Assembly (NCBI GenBank): GCA_902492895.1
Contig: CABUNG010000013.1
Span: forward strand, 1 to 58,125
DNA length: 58,125 nt
Direction: 5' to 3'
DNA from: an uncultured Oscillospiraceae bacterium
GTDB taxonomy: Bacteria; Bacillota; Clostridia; Oscillospirales; Acutalibacteraceae
Positions 27,118 to 35,107 of this stretch are shown here, in pieces. A model generated the notes under the pieces. That model worked only from the letters and a program-made list of their open reading frames with translations. It was not told the DNA's origin and searched no databases. Positions within the stretch are counted from its first letter, which is position 1; the number at the start of each line of letters is the position of its first letter. Both the position numbers and the translations under genes were made by a program.

Positions 27118-27525
27118 TTACGGATTGCCGGGGTTGACGATATTCCGCCAGTCGAGATCGCCCCGCTCCAATCCGTGAATGAGGACCTCCGCCGTCGCGA
27201 TATTGGTCGCGACGGGGATATTCCGCATATCGCACAGACGGAACATGTCGCTTTCGTTCGGTTCATGGGCCTTGACGGTCATCGGATCGCGGAAAAAGAG
27301 CAGCAGGTCGATCTCGTCGCAGGCGATGCGGGCTGAGATCTGCTGATCACCGCCCTGAGAACCGCTCATATAGCGGGTGATATTGAGGCCGGTGGCCTCC
27401 GACACCATTTTCCCCGTGGTGCCGGTGGCGCAAATATTATGTCGGCTGAGGATGCCGCAATAGGCGATGCAGAACTGGACCATGAGTTCCTTCTTGGCGT
27501 CATGGGCGATCAGGGCGATGTTCAT
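27118..27525 (-). CDS. mgsA: Methylglyoxal synthase
   Basis: Converts dihydroxyacetone phosphate to methylglyoxal and phosphate, a bypass of lower glycolysis. The 135-residue protein begins MNIALIAHDAKKELM and carries the phosphate-binding ATGTTG, the GSQGGDQQI segment and the LLLFFRDP block. The ATG at 27525 follows AAAGGAG. It is 35 bases downstream of minD; mgsA is a regular end member of clostridial mre-min clusters. Confidence 0.95.
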   Translation of the reverse strand: MNIALIAHDAKKELMVQFCIAYCGILSRHNICATGTTGKMVSEATGLNITRYMSGSQGGDQQISARIACDEIDLLLFFRDPMTVKAHEPNESDMFRLCDMRNIPVATNIATAEVLIHGLERGDLDWRNIVNPGNP

Positions 27526-27560
27526 ACCGTCAGCTCCTTTACAATTCACATTTTAGTGGG

Positions 27561-28298
27561 TTACATTTTTTCAAGGCGTGCCAGGCGGACCTCTTCCCCC
27601 AGATACCGCCGGGCTATGTTGCCGAAGCAGGCGGCCGCCGGACAATGTCCCGGCAGGGGCCGCCCGTTGGCGCCCGCCACCGCCACATCTTCGTCTTCAG
27701 GAAGTATGCCGACAAGCGGAAGAGCAGCGGTGTCCATGATTTCGTCCACGTCCGGCATCTTGCCGGCCATGACGAGGGCCGGACGCAGCCGATTGATGAT
27801 CAGGCGGGCCGGAAGCCCCCGCTTCTCAAGCAGACGGCCGATAATCTGCGCATCGCGGGCGCAGACCATATCGGGCGTAGAGACGACAAAGGCCTGCGAA
27901 GCCCCCGCGGCAGCCGTTTCGAATCCGGCACCGATGCCGGCCGGGCTGTCGATGATCACATCGTCGTAATACCGGGCAAAGCCGCGGCACAAGCGCGCCA
28001 TATCGTCGGGGGATGCCAGCTGTTCGAGTCCCACGGGCGCGGGCACCACCGAAACGTTCGGACAGACGGGGGACGGATAAATCGCCCGGATGGGTTCGCA
28101 GCGGCTGGCGAAAATGTCTGCCATATCGTACACGGCGGAGCCGATTCCGAGCATCAGATCCAGGCTGCGCAGACCGGCATCTCCGTCGATAAGCAGCACC
28201 CGCCGCCCCTGGCGCGCCAGGGCACAGCCGAGACCGGCCGTTACCGTGGATTTGCCGGCGCCTCCTTTTCCCGATGTCACAACCGAAATCAAGCCCAT
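27561..28298 (-). CDS. minD: Septum site-determining protein MinD
   Basis: Membrane-associated ParA-type ATPase that positions the division site through MinC. The 245-residue protein has the deviant Walker A GKGGAGKST, the MinD-specific GLRSLDLMLG and DSPAGIG blocks and STPDMVCARDA. The C-terminal tail (RRYLGEEVRLARLEKM) could serve as a short amphipathic membrane helix. Start ATG 28298 follows GGGAGG. No minC or minE lies beside it; upstream stands a tandem repeat array and then PBP2, downstream mgsA. Confidence 0.92.
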   Translation of the reverse strand: MGLISVVTSGKGGAGKSTVTAGLGCALARQGRRVLLIDGDAGLRSLDLMLGIGSAVYDMADIFASRCEPIRAIYPSPVCPNVSVVPAPVGLEQLASPDDMARLCRGFARYYDDVIIDSPAGIGAGFETAAAGASQAFVVSTPDMVCARDAQIIGRLLEKRGLPARLIINRLRPALVMAGKMPDVDEIMDTAALPLVGILPEDEDVAVAGANGRPLPGHCPAAACFGNIARRYLGEEVRLARLEKM

Positions 28299-28437
28299 AT
28301 GGAACCTCCCGCCGCCGACATACGGCGGCATATAACCATGATCAGTATACCATATTTTTATTTCGGTTGTAAACCCGTTTTTACGGCCTGTCCCGCCAAA
28401 GTTTCGAATACCGCTTCGTACATCTGCGACAACCGGG

Positions 28438-28825
28438 CCGGCCACCGAGCGAGACAGCTGCGGACGATGTTTTGGGCCGGCCACCGCTCATTCCGCCAAA
28501 GCGGAATGGCCCGGGGCGATCGATTATCCGGAAACGGCGCCGCTTCGACTTTGTGGAGCCGCACATGGCGGCCACCGAGCGAAACAGCTACTAACGATGT
28601 TTTGGGCCGGCCACCGCTCATTCCGCTATGGCGGAATGGCCCGGGGTAGTCGATTATCCCGAAAACGGCACCGCTTCGACTTTGTGCAGCCGCACGGCGG
28701 CCCGTGGGCGAGACAGCTGCGGACGATGTTCTGGGCCGGCCACCGCTCATTCCGCTATGGCGGAATGGCCCGGGGCGATCGATTATCCGGAAACGGCACC
28801 GCTTCGACTTTGTGGAGCCGCACAT
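28438..28825. repeat. Three tandem copies of a ~130-bp repeat with internal palindrome
   Basis: The same unit occurs three times: phase marker GACAGCTG/AACAGCTA at 28453, 28583 and 28712, so periods are 130 and 129 bp. Each unit holds GGGCCGGCCACCGCT followed by the hairpin CATTCCGC-loop-GCGGAATG; the loop is CAAA in copy 1 and TATG in copies 2 and 3 while the stem is unchanged. A second conserved part reads GATTATCC...CGCTTCGACTTTGTG. Copies differ by scattered substitutions. No other copy was seen in the window. The array fills most of the 538-base gap between PBP2 and minD, which holds no convincing gene. Confidence 0.92.
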
Positions 28826-28836
28826 TCTGAGGTGGG

Positions 28837-30903
28837 TCAGGGCAGGAGTTCCTGCTCGGGAGTCGGGGCGGAGCCGGCCGCTTTGGAGGCAAAGTACGCG
28901 TCCAAAACGGTTCGGGCCACCTGATGGGCCGGACCCGACGTGCCGTTTTCCATCACGACCGAGATGGCCACCTCGGGATTTTCCGCCGGGGCATAGGCGA
29001 TGAAGACACCATGGTCGGAGCGGTCGCTGTTGCCGTTCTGGGCCGTACCGGTCTTGGCGGCCACAGTATAAGGGGCATCCCGGAAGGAATTGTAAGCCGT
29101 TCCTCCAGAAACCGATGCGACGGCGATCATGCCGTCTTTCACGGTTTTGAGAGTGGTGGCGTCGATGTCGAGGCGGTCGGCGATCTCGGGCTGTACGACA
29201 GTTTCCACCGATCCGTCGTAGCTGCGCACGCTGTGAACGAGGTGGGTTTTGTACCGCACGCCGTCGTTCGCGAGCATCATCGTGTAAGCCGCGAGCTGAA
29301 TGGGGGTGAAGCGGTTGTTCAGCTGGCCGATAGCCACCTGGATGGTGTCGCCGGCCACCCAGTCACTCTTGTTCTCCGGGCTGGCGAGAACACCGGACGC
29401 CTCCCCGATTTCGATGCCGGTCTTGACGCCAAAGCCGAAACGGGTCAGATAGGCGTCCAGCCGGCCGATCTGGAGCAGTCGTCCCATCTCGAAGAAAAAG
29501 ACGTTGCAGGATTTCTGCAGGGCACCCACCACGTTGAGGGAACCGTGCCAGCCTGTGCATTTCGGAGCGAAACCGACATCCTCGTAATAGTGATATACGC
29601 GGTCGCAATTGGGGCCCTTCTGTTCAGGGGTGATGATCCCTTCCATCAAAGCAGCGGTGGCCACAGCTGGCTTAATGGTCGAACCGCAGGCAAAGGTGCC
29701 GTACAGCGCCCGGTTGAACAGAGGTTTCGCCGGATCGTTCAGCAGAGCGGAATAGTTGCTCGAATAAGTGGACAGATCATATCCCGGCACGCTCGCGCTC
29801 ACCAGCACGCCGCCGGTTTTGACATCCAGCAGCACCACCGAGCCGCTTTTGACGTCCTGCCCGACCCACGGCTTTGTTGAGGTCGGTTTTTTCTCCTTCA
29901 GTTCCGCCATTTTTGCGAGAAGGGCGTCCTCGGCCGTCTTTTGAAGATTTTTATCCAGCGTCAAAACTACGGAGTTGCCGGCCACGGCGGGGGCACTCTC
30001 ATATTCGTTCACAATGGCGCCGGACGCGTCCTTGACGAGCACACGGGTGCCGGTGGTGCCCCGCAGAGAGGATTCCATCGCCTGCTCGATTCCGCTTTTT
30101 CCAAGGATATCGTTGAGCTGATAGCCTTGTTCTTTAAGGGAATCGTATTCCTCCGGATAGATGGGGCCGAGGGTTCCGATCAGATGGGGGGCGATGGTGC
30201 CGCTGACATATTCCCGCACAGGCGTGGCCTGCGGGGTGACACCGGGATAGGCGGTATTGTTTTCTTTGATGATATAGGCCGTTTCCCTGGAGATATCGTT
30301 ACAGAACACAAAGGGATTTTTCAAGCTGAATCCCCGGATGACCATTTCATATTGAATCCCGGCCAGCAGCCGCTGTTCGGCAGGCGTAAACCCTTCGAGA
30401 CCGAACAGTTTTATCATCGCAGCCATGCAGTTTTCCACCGTGGCATAGTCGGCGAGCTCCAGTTTCTTCCGCAGGGTGGCGATGCTGCTTTCCTGATCCT
30501 CCAGGAAGACGAAAGGTTCGGTTTTGGAAATCGGCAGGGTATCGTTCCATTCCTCTCCCCGGCTGCTGAGGAGCTCGGTGAGCTTGAGCAGGATCGCATT
30601 CTGTTCGCTGCGGGCTTCGCTGCCGGTCCCGCGCGGAAAGAATGCCCCGTCGATAACCAGCGAGAAACTGGTGCGGTTGACCGCCATCGGACGCAAATAG
30701 CGGTCGAGGATTTCTCCTCGGGAAGCGGCGATGGGCACCTTGGTTTCCGTCAAGCGGTTGGCCTGGCTCGCGTAATACTCCCCCTCCACGATCTGAATCT
30801 GGAACAGGCGGACGCAGTAAATGCCGAAGACCACGACAAGCGCGCCGGCCAGAATGGATAACCGCCGCCGGCTGGAACGATTGTGGGGATTATTGTCCGC
30901 CAT
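28837..30903 (-). CDS. mrdA: Penicillin-binding protein 2 (class B transpeptidase of the elongasome)
   Basis: Cross-links peptidoglycan during rod elongation together with RodA and MreBCD. The 688-residue protein has an N-terminal membrane anchor (about 16-38), a dimerisation domain (GEILDRYLRPMAVNRTSFSL) and the transpeptidase domain with STIK (catalytic Ser about 408), SCN (about 465) and KTGTAQ (about 617). Start ATG 30903 follows AAAGGA; an ATG 39 bases upstream lacks a site. It lies behind mreD in the order mreB-mreC-mreD-PBP2. rodA is not in the window. Confidence 0.93.
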   Translation of the reverse strand: MADNNPHNRSSRRRLSILAGALVVVFGIYCVRLFQIQIVEGEYYASQANRLTETKVPIAASRGEILDRYLRPMAVNRTSFSLVIDGAFFPRGTGSEARSEQNAILLKLTELLSSRGEEWNDTLPISKTEPFVFLEDQESSIATLRKKLELADYATVENCMAAMIKLFGLEGFTPAEQRLLAGIQYEMVIRGFSLKNPFVFCNDISRETAYIIKENNTAYPGVTPQATPVREYVSGTIAPHLIGTLGPIYPEEYDSLKEQGYQLNDILGKSGIEQAMESSLRGTTGTRVLVKDASGAIVNEYESAPAVAGNSVVLTLDKNLQKTAEDALLAKMAELKEKKPTSTKPWVGQDVKSGSVVLLDVKTGGVLVSASVPGYDLSTYSSNYSALLNDPAKPLFNRALYGTFACGSTIKPAVATAALMEGIITPEQKGPNCDRVYHYYEDVGFAPKCTGWHGSLNVVGALQKSCNVFFFEMGRLLQIGRLDAYLTRFGFGVKTGIEIGEASGVLASPENKSDWVAGDTIQVAIGQLNNRFTPIQLAAYTMMLANDGVRYKTHLVHSVRSYDGSVETVVQPEIADRLDIDATTLKTVKDGMIAVASVSGGTAYNSFRDAPYTVAAKTGTAQNGNSDRSDHGVFIAYAPAENPEVAISVVMENGTSGPAHQVARTVLDAYFASKAAGSAPTPEQELLP

Positions 30904-30973
30904 ATACAAGATCCGTCCTTTCTGAAAGCATTCCGAATCCAAAGAGAGCTGATCGGAAGGGATGAGTAAACGA

Positions 30974-31489
30974 TCATTCGCGGCGCTTTAGAATGCGCGC
31001 GGTCAGAAACGTCCCGCCGTATAAAAGGGGCGTGAGAGCAAATGAATAGGCGAGACTCGGCAGAATCCGACGCACCAGGATAAAGCCCGGTTCGGGTTCC
31101 GCGAGCAGCACGGTGTAGCACAGCCAGTTCATCATACCCACAAACAGAAGGGCCGCCGCTGACAGGAGAAGGGCGGTCAGCAGGTTGTTCCGCATCAGCA
31201 GGGTAATGAGGAGGCCGCACAGACAGCCGGTCACCAGCAGCAGCAGGGCATTGAAGCCAAGCAGCCTGGCTCCGTACAAATCCCATAAAATGCCGCAGGC
31301 AATCCCTGCCGCAGCGCCGCCGGTGGGGCCGACGAACATGGCAATGCAAACGGTCAGGGGCACGACCAGCAGAGGCCGTACGCCGAAAATCGGCGGGATC
31401 AGGCCTTTGGTCGCCTGCAGAAGCGTGACAAGAAGGATGAGCAGCCCATAGGCCGTCCATTTGAGGTAACGGTCGCTGAGCCGCCGCAT
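30974..31489 (-). CDS. mreD: Rod shape-determining protein MreD
   Basis: Small membrane partner of MreC and PBP2 in lateral wall growth. The 171-residue product has five or six membrane segments and the family-like VGPTGGAAAGIACGILWDLYGARLLG. ATG 31489 has AAGGA four bases upstream. A stronger site (AAGGAGG) stands before a CTG at 31519 in the same frame, so an extension of ten residues is possible. It lies 79 bases behind mreC. Confidence 0.88.
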   Translation of the reverse strand: MRRLSDRYLKWTAYGLLILLVTLLQATKGLIPPIFGVRPLLVVPLTVCIAMFVGPTGGAAAGIACGILWDLYGARLLGFNALLLLVTGCLCGLLITLLMRNNLLTALLLSAAALLFVGMMNWLCYTVLLAEPEPGFILVRRILPSLAYSFALTPLLYGGTFLTARILKRRE

Positions 31490-31568
31490 CGGTTCCTTCT
31501 CTGCGATTTTCCGTTCCAGGCCGTTTCCTCCTTTCTGCCATATAGGGGTCCAGACAGGACGGACAGGG

Positions 31569-32429
31569 TCATCCGCCGCTGCCCGCGTCGGTGCCCTGTC
31601 CGGTAAACGATGTAATGACAAAAACCGAGGTGATCTCCCGCACATCCACGAACGGCTGCACCACCGCGTAGACCGACAAGCCGTCGGAGGAAGGGGAAAC
31701 TTCCTGCACGGTGCCGATCAGCAGCCCTTTCGGGAACACGCCGCCCACGCCCGACGTGACGGCGATATCGCCCACGGCGGTTCCCGTGTCGCGGGGCAGC
31801 AGATCGAGACGCAGCAATCCCTCTTGTGCGAGCGGCGCGCTGCCGCTTGTGATGCAGGTGTCGCTGTTGCGGCTGATATACGCGCTGGCCTGGGTGGCCG
31901 GATCCAGCAGGGAGCGGACCTTGGCCCACGTGGGCCCCACTTCATACACCACCCCGACGAGACCAGAGGGGGTGATGACCGGATCGTTCGGCTCCACGCC
32001 TTCCAGGGAACCAGTGTTGATGGTGAAGTTTCCATACTTGTCGAGAGGATCCACCGCAATGACCCGTCCGTCGGCGAACTGATAGTCGTTGTTCGCCTCT
32101 TTGAGCTCGAGATACTGGCGGTATTGTTCGTTGAGACGGCGCAGCTCATCCAGCTCGACGAGCTGGCCGCGGAGTTCATCGATTTCCGCCTGTTTATCGG
32201 CGATTTCTTCGCGCAGGGGTCCCGCGCTCGCAACCCCCCCGAAGAAATTTTTGACGCCGTCCGTCACGGCGGCAAAAGCGGTTTGAATGGGGGTGATGAT
32301 AGCCCCCGTAATGGTGGCGGGAATGGTGGAAAACCCGCCGGTGGACGCTGCGTAGATCATGATGCCCACCAGAAACAAGGCGATTCCCGCCAGCACTTTG
32401 AATGCCAGGCTTTTCAGGAAGTCCTTCAC
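31569..32429 (-). CDS. mreC: Rod shape-determining protein MreC
   Basis: Bitopic scaffold linking MreB to periplasmic-side wall enzymes. Of 286 residues, about 9-28 form the membrane anchor, about 68-112 a coiled coil (EIADKQAEIDELRGQLVELDELRRLNEQ split by hydrophobic positions) and the rest the two-barrel MreC domain with the DPATQASAYISRNSD and GVFPKGLLIGTV blocks. It starts 34 bases behind mreB. Confidence 0.93.
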   Translation of the reverse strand: MKDFLKSLAFKVLAGIALFLVGIMIYAASTGGFSTIPATITGAIITPIQTAFAAVTDGVKNFFGGVASAGPLREEIADKQAEIDELRGQLVELDELRRLNEQYRQYLELKEANNDYQFADGRVIAVDPLDKYGNFTINTGSLEGVEPNDPVITPSGLVGVVYEVGPTWAKVRSLLDPATQASAYISRNSDTCITSGSAPLAQEGLLRLDLLPRDTGTAVGDIAVTSGVGGVFPKGLLIGTVQEVSPSSDGLSVYAVVQPFVDVREITSVFVITSFTGQGTDAGSGG

Positions 32430-32463
32430 AGCGTCCTCCTATCCGAGTATTTGAACCAGATCG

Positions 32464-33474
32464 TTACCGGATACGGCCGGAACGGAAATTGCTGACCATA
32501 CCGATATCGAGGCATTTGCCCGTGCCCACTGCCACACAGTCAAGGGGATTCTCGGCCACATGGACCGGCATGCCGGTCTCGCGGCTGACAAGCACGTCGA
32601 GACCGCGGAGCATGGCGCCGCCGCCGGTGAGCATGATGCCGTTGTCGATGATATCGGCGGAAAGCTCGGGGGGCGTGCTTTCGAGGGTGGAACGGATCGC
32701 GTCCACAATCGCGGAAACCGGATCGGCCAGAGCTTCTCTGACCTCCTCGGACGAGATGGTGATGTTTTTCGGCAGACCGTCCACCAAGTTGCGGCCCTTG
32801 ACATCCATAGTGGTTTCATCTTCATAGGGGAAAGCCGAACCGATCCGGATTTTGATATCCTCGGCCGTCCGCTCCCCGATGAGGAGATTGTATTTTTTCT
32901 TAATATAGGAAATGATGGCTTCGTCGAAATCGTCGCCCGCCGTGCGGACCGAGCATTTTGTCACGATGTCGCCGAGCGAAATCACGGCTACCTCGGACGT
33001 ACCGCCGCCGATGTCCACGACCATGCAGCCGGCCGCCTCGTTGACCTGCAGCCCAGCGCCGATCGCTGCGGCCATCGGTTCCTCAACGAGTTCGACTGCC
33101 TTGGCCCCCGCATTGCGGGCCGCCTCTTCCACCGCGCGGCGTTCCACCTCGGTCACGCCGGAGGGAATGCAGATGACGACGCGGGGACGGCTGAAAACGG
33201 TGGAATGCACCGCTGTGCGGATGAAATATTTGAGCATTTCCGAAGTCACGTCAAAATCGGCGATTACGCCGTCCTTCAGCGGCCGGACTGCGGAAATCGA
33301 GCCGGGGGTGCGGCCGATCATTTCCTTGGCCTCGCGTCCCACCGCCATGACCATATTTTCTTTGACATCCATCGCCACGACCGACGGCTCCCGCATGACG
33401 ATGCCCTTGCCCTTCATATACACGAGGGTGTTCGCGGTTCCCAGATCGATCCCAATATCCCGGCTGAACAACAT
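32464..33474 (-). CDS. mreB: Rod shape-determining actin homologue MreB
   Basis: Actin-like filament protein directing lateral wall synthesis at the inner membrane face. The 336-residue sequence has phosphate 1 DIGIDLGTANTLVYM, connect 1, phosphate 2 VVDIGGGTSEVAVIS and the adenosine motif LTGGGAMLRGLD. The ATG at 33474 is preceded by AAGGAAGAG. A strong promoter lies at 33643-33671 and a leader of about 160 bases with several hairpins precedes it. First gene of the mreBCD-PBP2 operon. Confidence 0.97.
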   Translation of the reverse strand: MLFSRDIGIDLGTANTLVYMKGKGIVMREPSVVAMDVKENMVMAVGREAKEMIGRTPGSISAVRPLKDGVIADFDVTSEMLKYFIRTAVHSTVFSRPRVVICIPSGVTEVERRAVEEAARNAGAKAVELVEEPMAAAIGAGLQVNEAAGCMVVDIGGGTSEVAVISLGDIVTKCSVRTAGDDFDEAIISYIKKKYNLLIGERTAEDIKIRIGSAFPYEDETTMDVKGRNLVDGLPKNITISSEEVREALADPVSAIVDAIRSTLESTPPELSADIIDNGIMLTGGGAMLRGLDVLVSRETGMPVHVAENPLDCVAVGTGKCLDIGMVSNFRSGRIR

Positions 33475-33640
33475 ACATCTCTTCCTTTCGTTTTGGCCCG
33501 CTGGCCTATCCCGGATCTTTATTACACAGCCGCTGCCCGGCGGACGCGGAGGCGCGCCTCCGTCTATAAACGCCTGCGGCGTTTTGCGTTCCTTATTAAG
33601 AAAGGAACAAACTTCGATAATAGCCTTGACTGCCGATACT
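33475..33640 (-). promoter_or_regulatory. Hairpin-rich leader of mreB
   Basis: The predicted untranslated leader contains GTTCCTT...AAGGAAC (33589-33609), AAACGCC-TGC-GGCGTTT (33568-33584) and the palindrome GGAGGCGCGCCTCC (about 33548-33561). No T-run follows, so attenuation is not evident; stabilising or translational roles are possible. Confidence 0.35.
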
Positions 33641-33642
33641 AT

Positions 33643-33671
33643 ATTATATACGCGGCCAGAAAAATTCTCAA
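33643..33671 (-). promoter_or_regulatory. Promoter of the mreBCD operon
   Basis: Minus-strand -35 TTGAGA (33666-33671) and perfect -10 TATAAT (33643-33648), 17 bp apart. Confidence 0.8.
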
Positions 33672-33728
33672 CCGAAAAAAGGCACTTTTTTCAAAATTTC
33701 CCTTTAAAAGAAAGAAATTCCGGAAATC

Positions 33729-34301
33729 TTATGAAAGATTTAAGAGATAGGGTTTTAAAAACGCCCATAACCTGGCCCCGGGCAGCCCCATGACGGTATA
33801 AAAATCGCCCGTAATCCCGCGGACGAACCGCATCCCCCGCCCCTGGATGGCATACGCCCCGGCTTTGTCGAGCGGCTCGCCGGTTTCCACATACGCCTGT
33901 ATCTCGTCCGCGGCGAGAGGCATGAATTCCACCAGTGCCTCGTCCGCGAATCCGTCGTCGGCGCCGGGGCCGCACAGCCAGACGCCGGTTATGACCCGGT
34001 GCTGCCTTCCGGACAGACGGGAAAGCATCCGCTCGGCATCTGCGCTGTCCCGGGGCTTGCCCAGCACCGTGCCGTCCGGGGCGGCGACGACCGTATCCGC
34101 CCCCAGCACCAGGCGTCCGGGATAGCGAGCGGAGACTTCCCCCGCCTTGGCCTTGGCCACGGCCAGAACCGCATCGGCCAGGGGCCGTGCGGGATCGAGC
34201 GGCTCTTCCCCTGCGGCCGGCACCACGTCGAACGAAAGGCCGAGTTTTTCACAGATTTCTTTCCGGCGGGGGGAGGCGGAAGCCAGAATCAGCCGGTCCA
34301 T
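33729..34301 (-). CDS. maf: Maf-like nucleoside triphosphate pyrophosphatase
   Basis: House-cleaning hydrolase of dTTP/UTP and modified nucleotides, linked to septum control in Bacillus. The 190-residue protein has the N-terminal LASASPRRKEICEKLG, GADTVVAAPDGTVLGKP and a C-terminal YAIQGRG...ITGDFYTVMGLP. Start ATG 34301 stands six bases behind AGGAGG; the ATG at 34307 touches that site. It lies in the classic position before mreB and directly behind a DUF4321 gene. Confidence 0.94.
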   Translation of the reverse strand: MDRLILASASPRRKEICEKLGLSFDVVPAAGEEPLDPARPLADAVLAVAKAKAGEVSARYPGRLVLGADTVVAAPDGTVLGKPRDSADAERMLSRLSGRQHRVITGVWLCGPGADDGFADEALVEFMPLAADEIQAYVETGEPLDKAGAYAIQGRGMRFVRGITGDFYTVMGLPGARLWAFLKPYLLNLS

Positions 34302-34312
34302 GCCCATCCTCC

Positions 34313-34570
34313 TCAGCGCACTTTTTTGTAAAGCAGCAGCGCGCCGCCGATGAGCAGCACCTGCAGGACATTGACCTGCATATGGAAGGAAAAGCTCATA
34401 TCGATGATGGCGAGATCAAGCCGGCCGACATCAAAGCCGATGGAGTCTCCCCAAGTCAGCCATTTGAGCCAAGACACCTCCTGTGTCAGGGTGGTGATGA
34501 GAGCGGACAGCACCAGCGCCGCCAGCACGAGAAAAATCAGAATCAGGGTGTTTTTGGTTTTCACAGCCAT
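34313..34570 (-). CDS. DUF4321 family small membrane protein
   Basis: An 85-residue protein with two membrane helices (about 8-28 and 64-80) joined by a loop with WLKWLTWGDSIGFD and a LDLAIIDMSFSFHMQVNV strand pair. This matches the DUF4321 family of Clostridia, which is often found just before maf, as here (11 bases between genes). Function unknown. Confidence 0.8.
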   Translation of the reverse strand: MAVKTKNTLILIFLVLAALVLSALITTLTQEVSWLKWLTWGDSIGFDVGRLDLAIIDMSFSFHMQVNVLQVLLIGGALLLYKKVR

Positions 34571-34608
34571 ATCGTCTCCTCTTATGGTTCCCTATTGCAT
34601 TTGCCTTA

Positions 34609-34629
34609 ACGCGGGGGTACGCCCCGCGT
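34609..34629 (-). terminator. Hairpin after dut
   Basis: ACGCGGGG / CCCCGCGT stem with a five-base loop just past the dut stop codon, but without a T-run; possible weak terminator or mRNA end stabiliser. Confidence 0.35.
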
Positions 34630-34666
34630 CAGTACAGAAAGCTGCGCCGAACCGGACGGCGCCGGT

Positions 34667-35107
34667 TTACAGCCGCCCGGTGGAACCGAATCCCCCGGCG
34701 CCCCGCTCGGTTTCCTCGAGCGCATCGACCACGGCAATGTCGGGCAGGCAGACCGGCAGAACCGCCAGCTGGGCGATCCGTTCGCCGGGATGCAGCTCAT
34801 AGTCCACCGCTGACTGGTTGACAAGCCCCACCCGGATCTCGCCGGTGTAATCGCTGTCGATGACCCCCACCCCGTTCGAAAGGGCGATGCCGTGCTTGAC
34901 GGCCAAGCCGCTGCGGGCGAATACCAGGCCCACCGTCTCCGGAGAAGGCAGGCCGATGGCGATGCCGGTCGGCACGCTGACGAGTTCACCCGGATGGATG
35001 GTCAGCGGGGCGTCCAGAAGCGCGTGCAGATCCATCCCCGCACTGCCGGAGGTGCTCCGGACAGGCAGCTGCGCGCGGGGGTCGGTTTTACGGATTTTCA
35101 GTGTCAT
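34667..35107 (-). CDS. dut: dUTP diphosphatase
   Basis: Hydrolyses dUTP to dUMP and PPi, preventing uracil in DNA. The 146-residue trimeric type shows motif 1 SAGMDLHA, motif 2 ARSGLAVKHG, motif 3 GVIDSDYTGEIRVGLVN, motif 4 PGERIAQLAVLP and motif 5 ERGAGGFGSTG. The start overlaps the end of the adenylyltransferase-like gene by 20 bases, which suggests translational coupling. Confidence 0.97.
   Translation of the reverse strand: MTLKIRKTDPRAQLPVRSTSGSAGMDLHALLDAPLTIHPGELVSVPTGIAIGLPSPETVGLVFARSGLAVKHGIALSNGVGVIDSDYTGEIRVGLVNQSAVDYELHPGERIAQLAVLPVCLPDIAVVDALEETERGAGGFGSTGRL

Noticed and set aside
28358..28825. Minus-strand frame of 155 codons through the tandem repeats, with repeated PGPFRHSGMSGGRP
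   Set aside because: It is only the translation of the 130-bp DNA repeat; the period of copy 3 is 129 bp, which breaks a common frame, and there is no ribosome binding site.
28438..28825. CRISPR array
   Set aside because: Units are 130 bp and nearly identical throughout; there are no short repeats with unique spacers and no cas genes.
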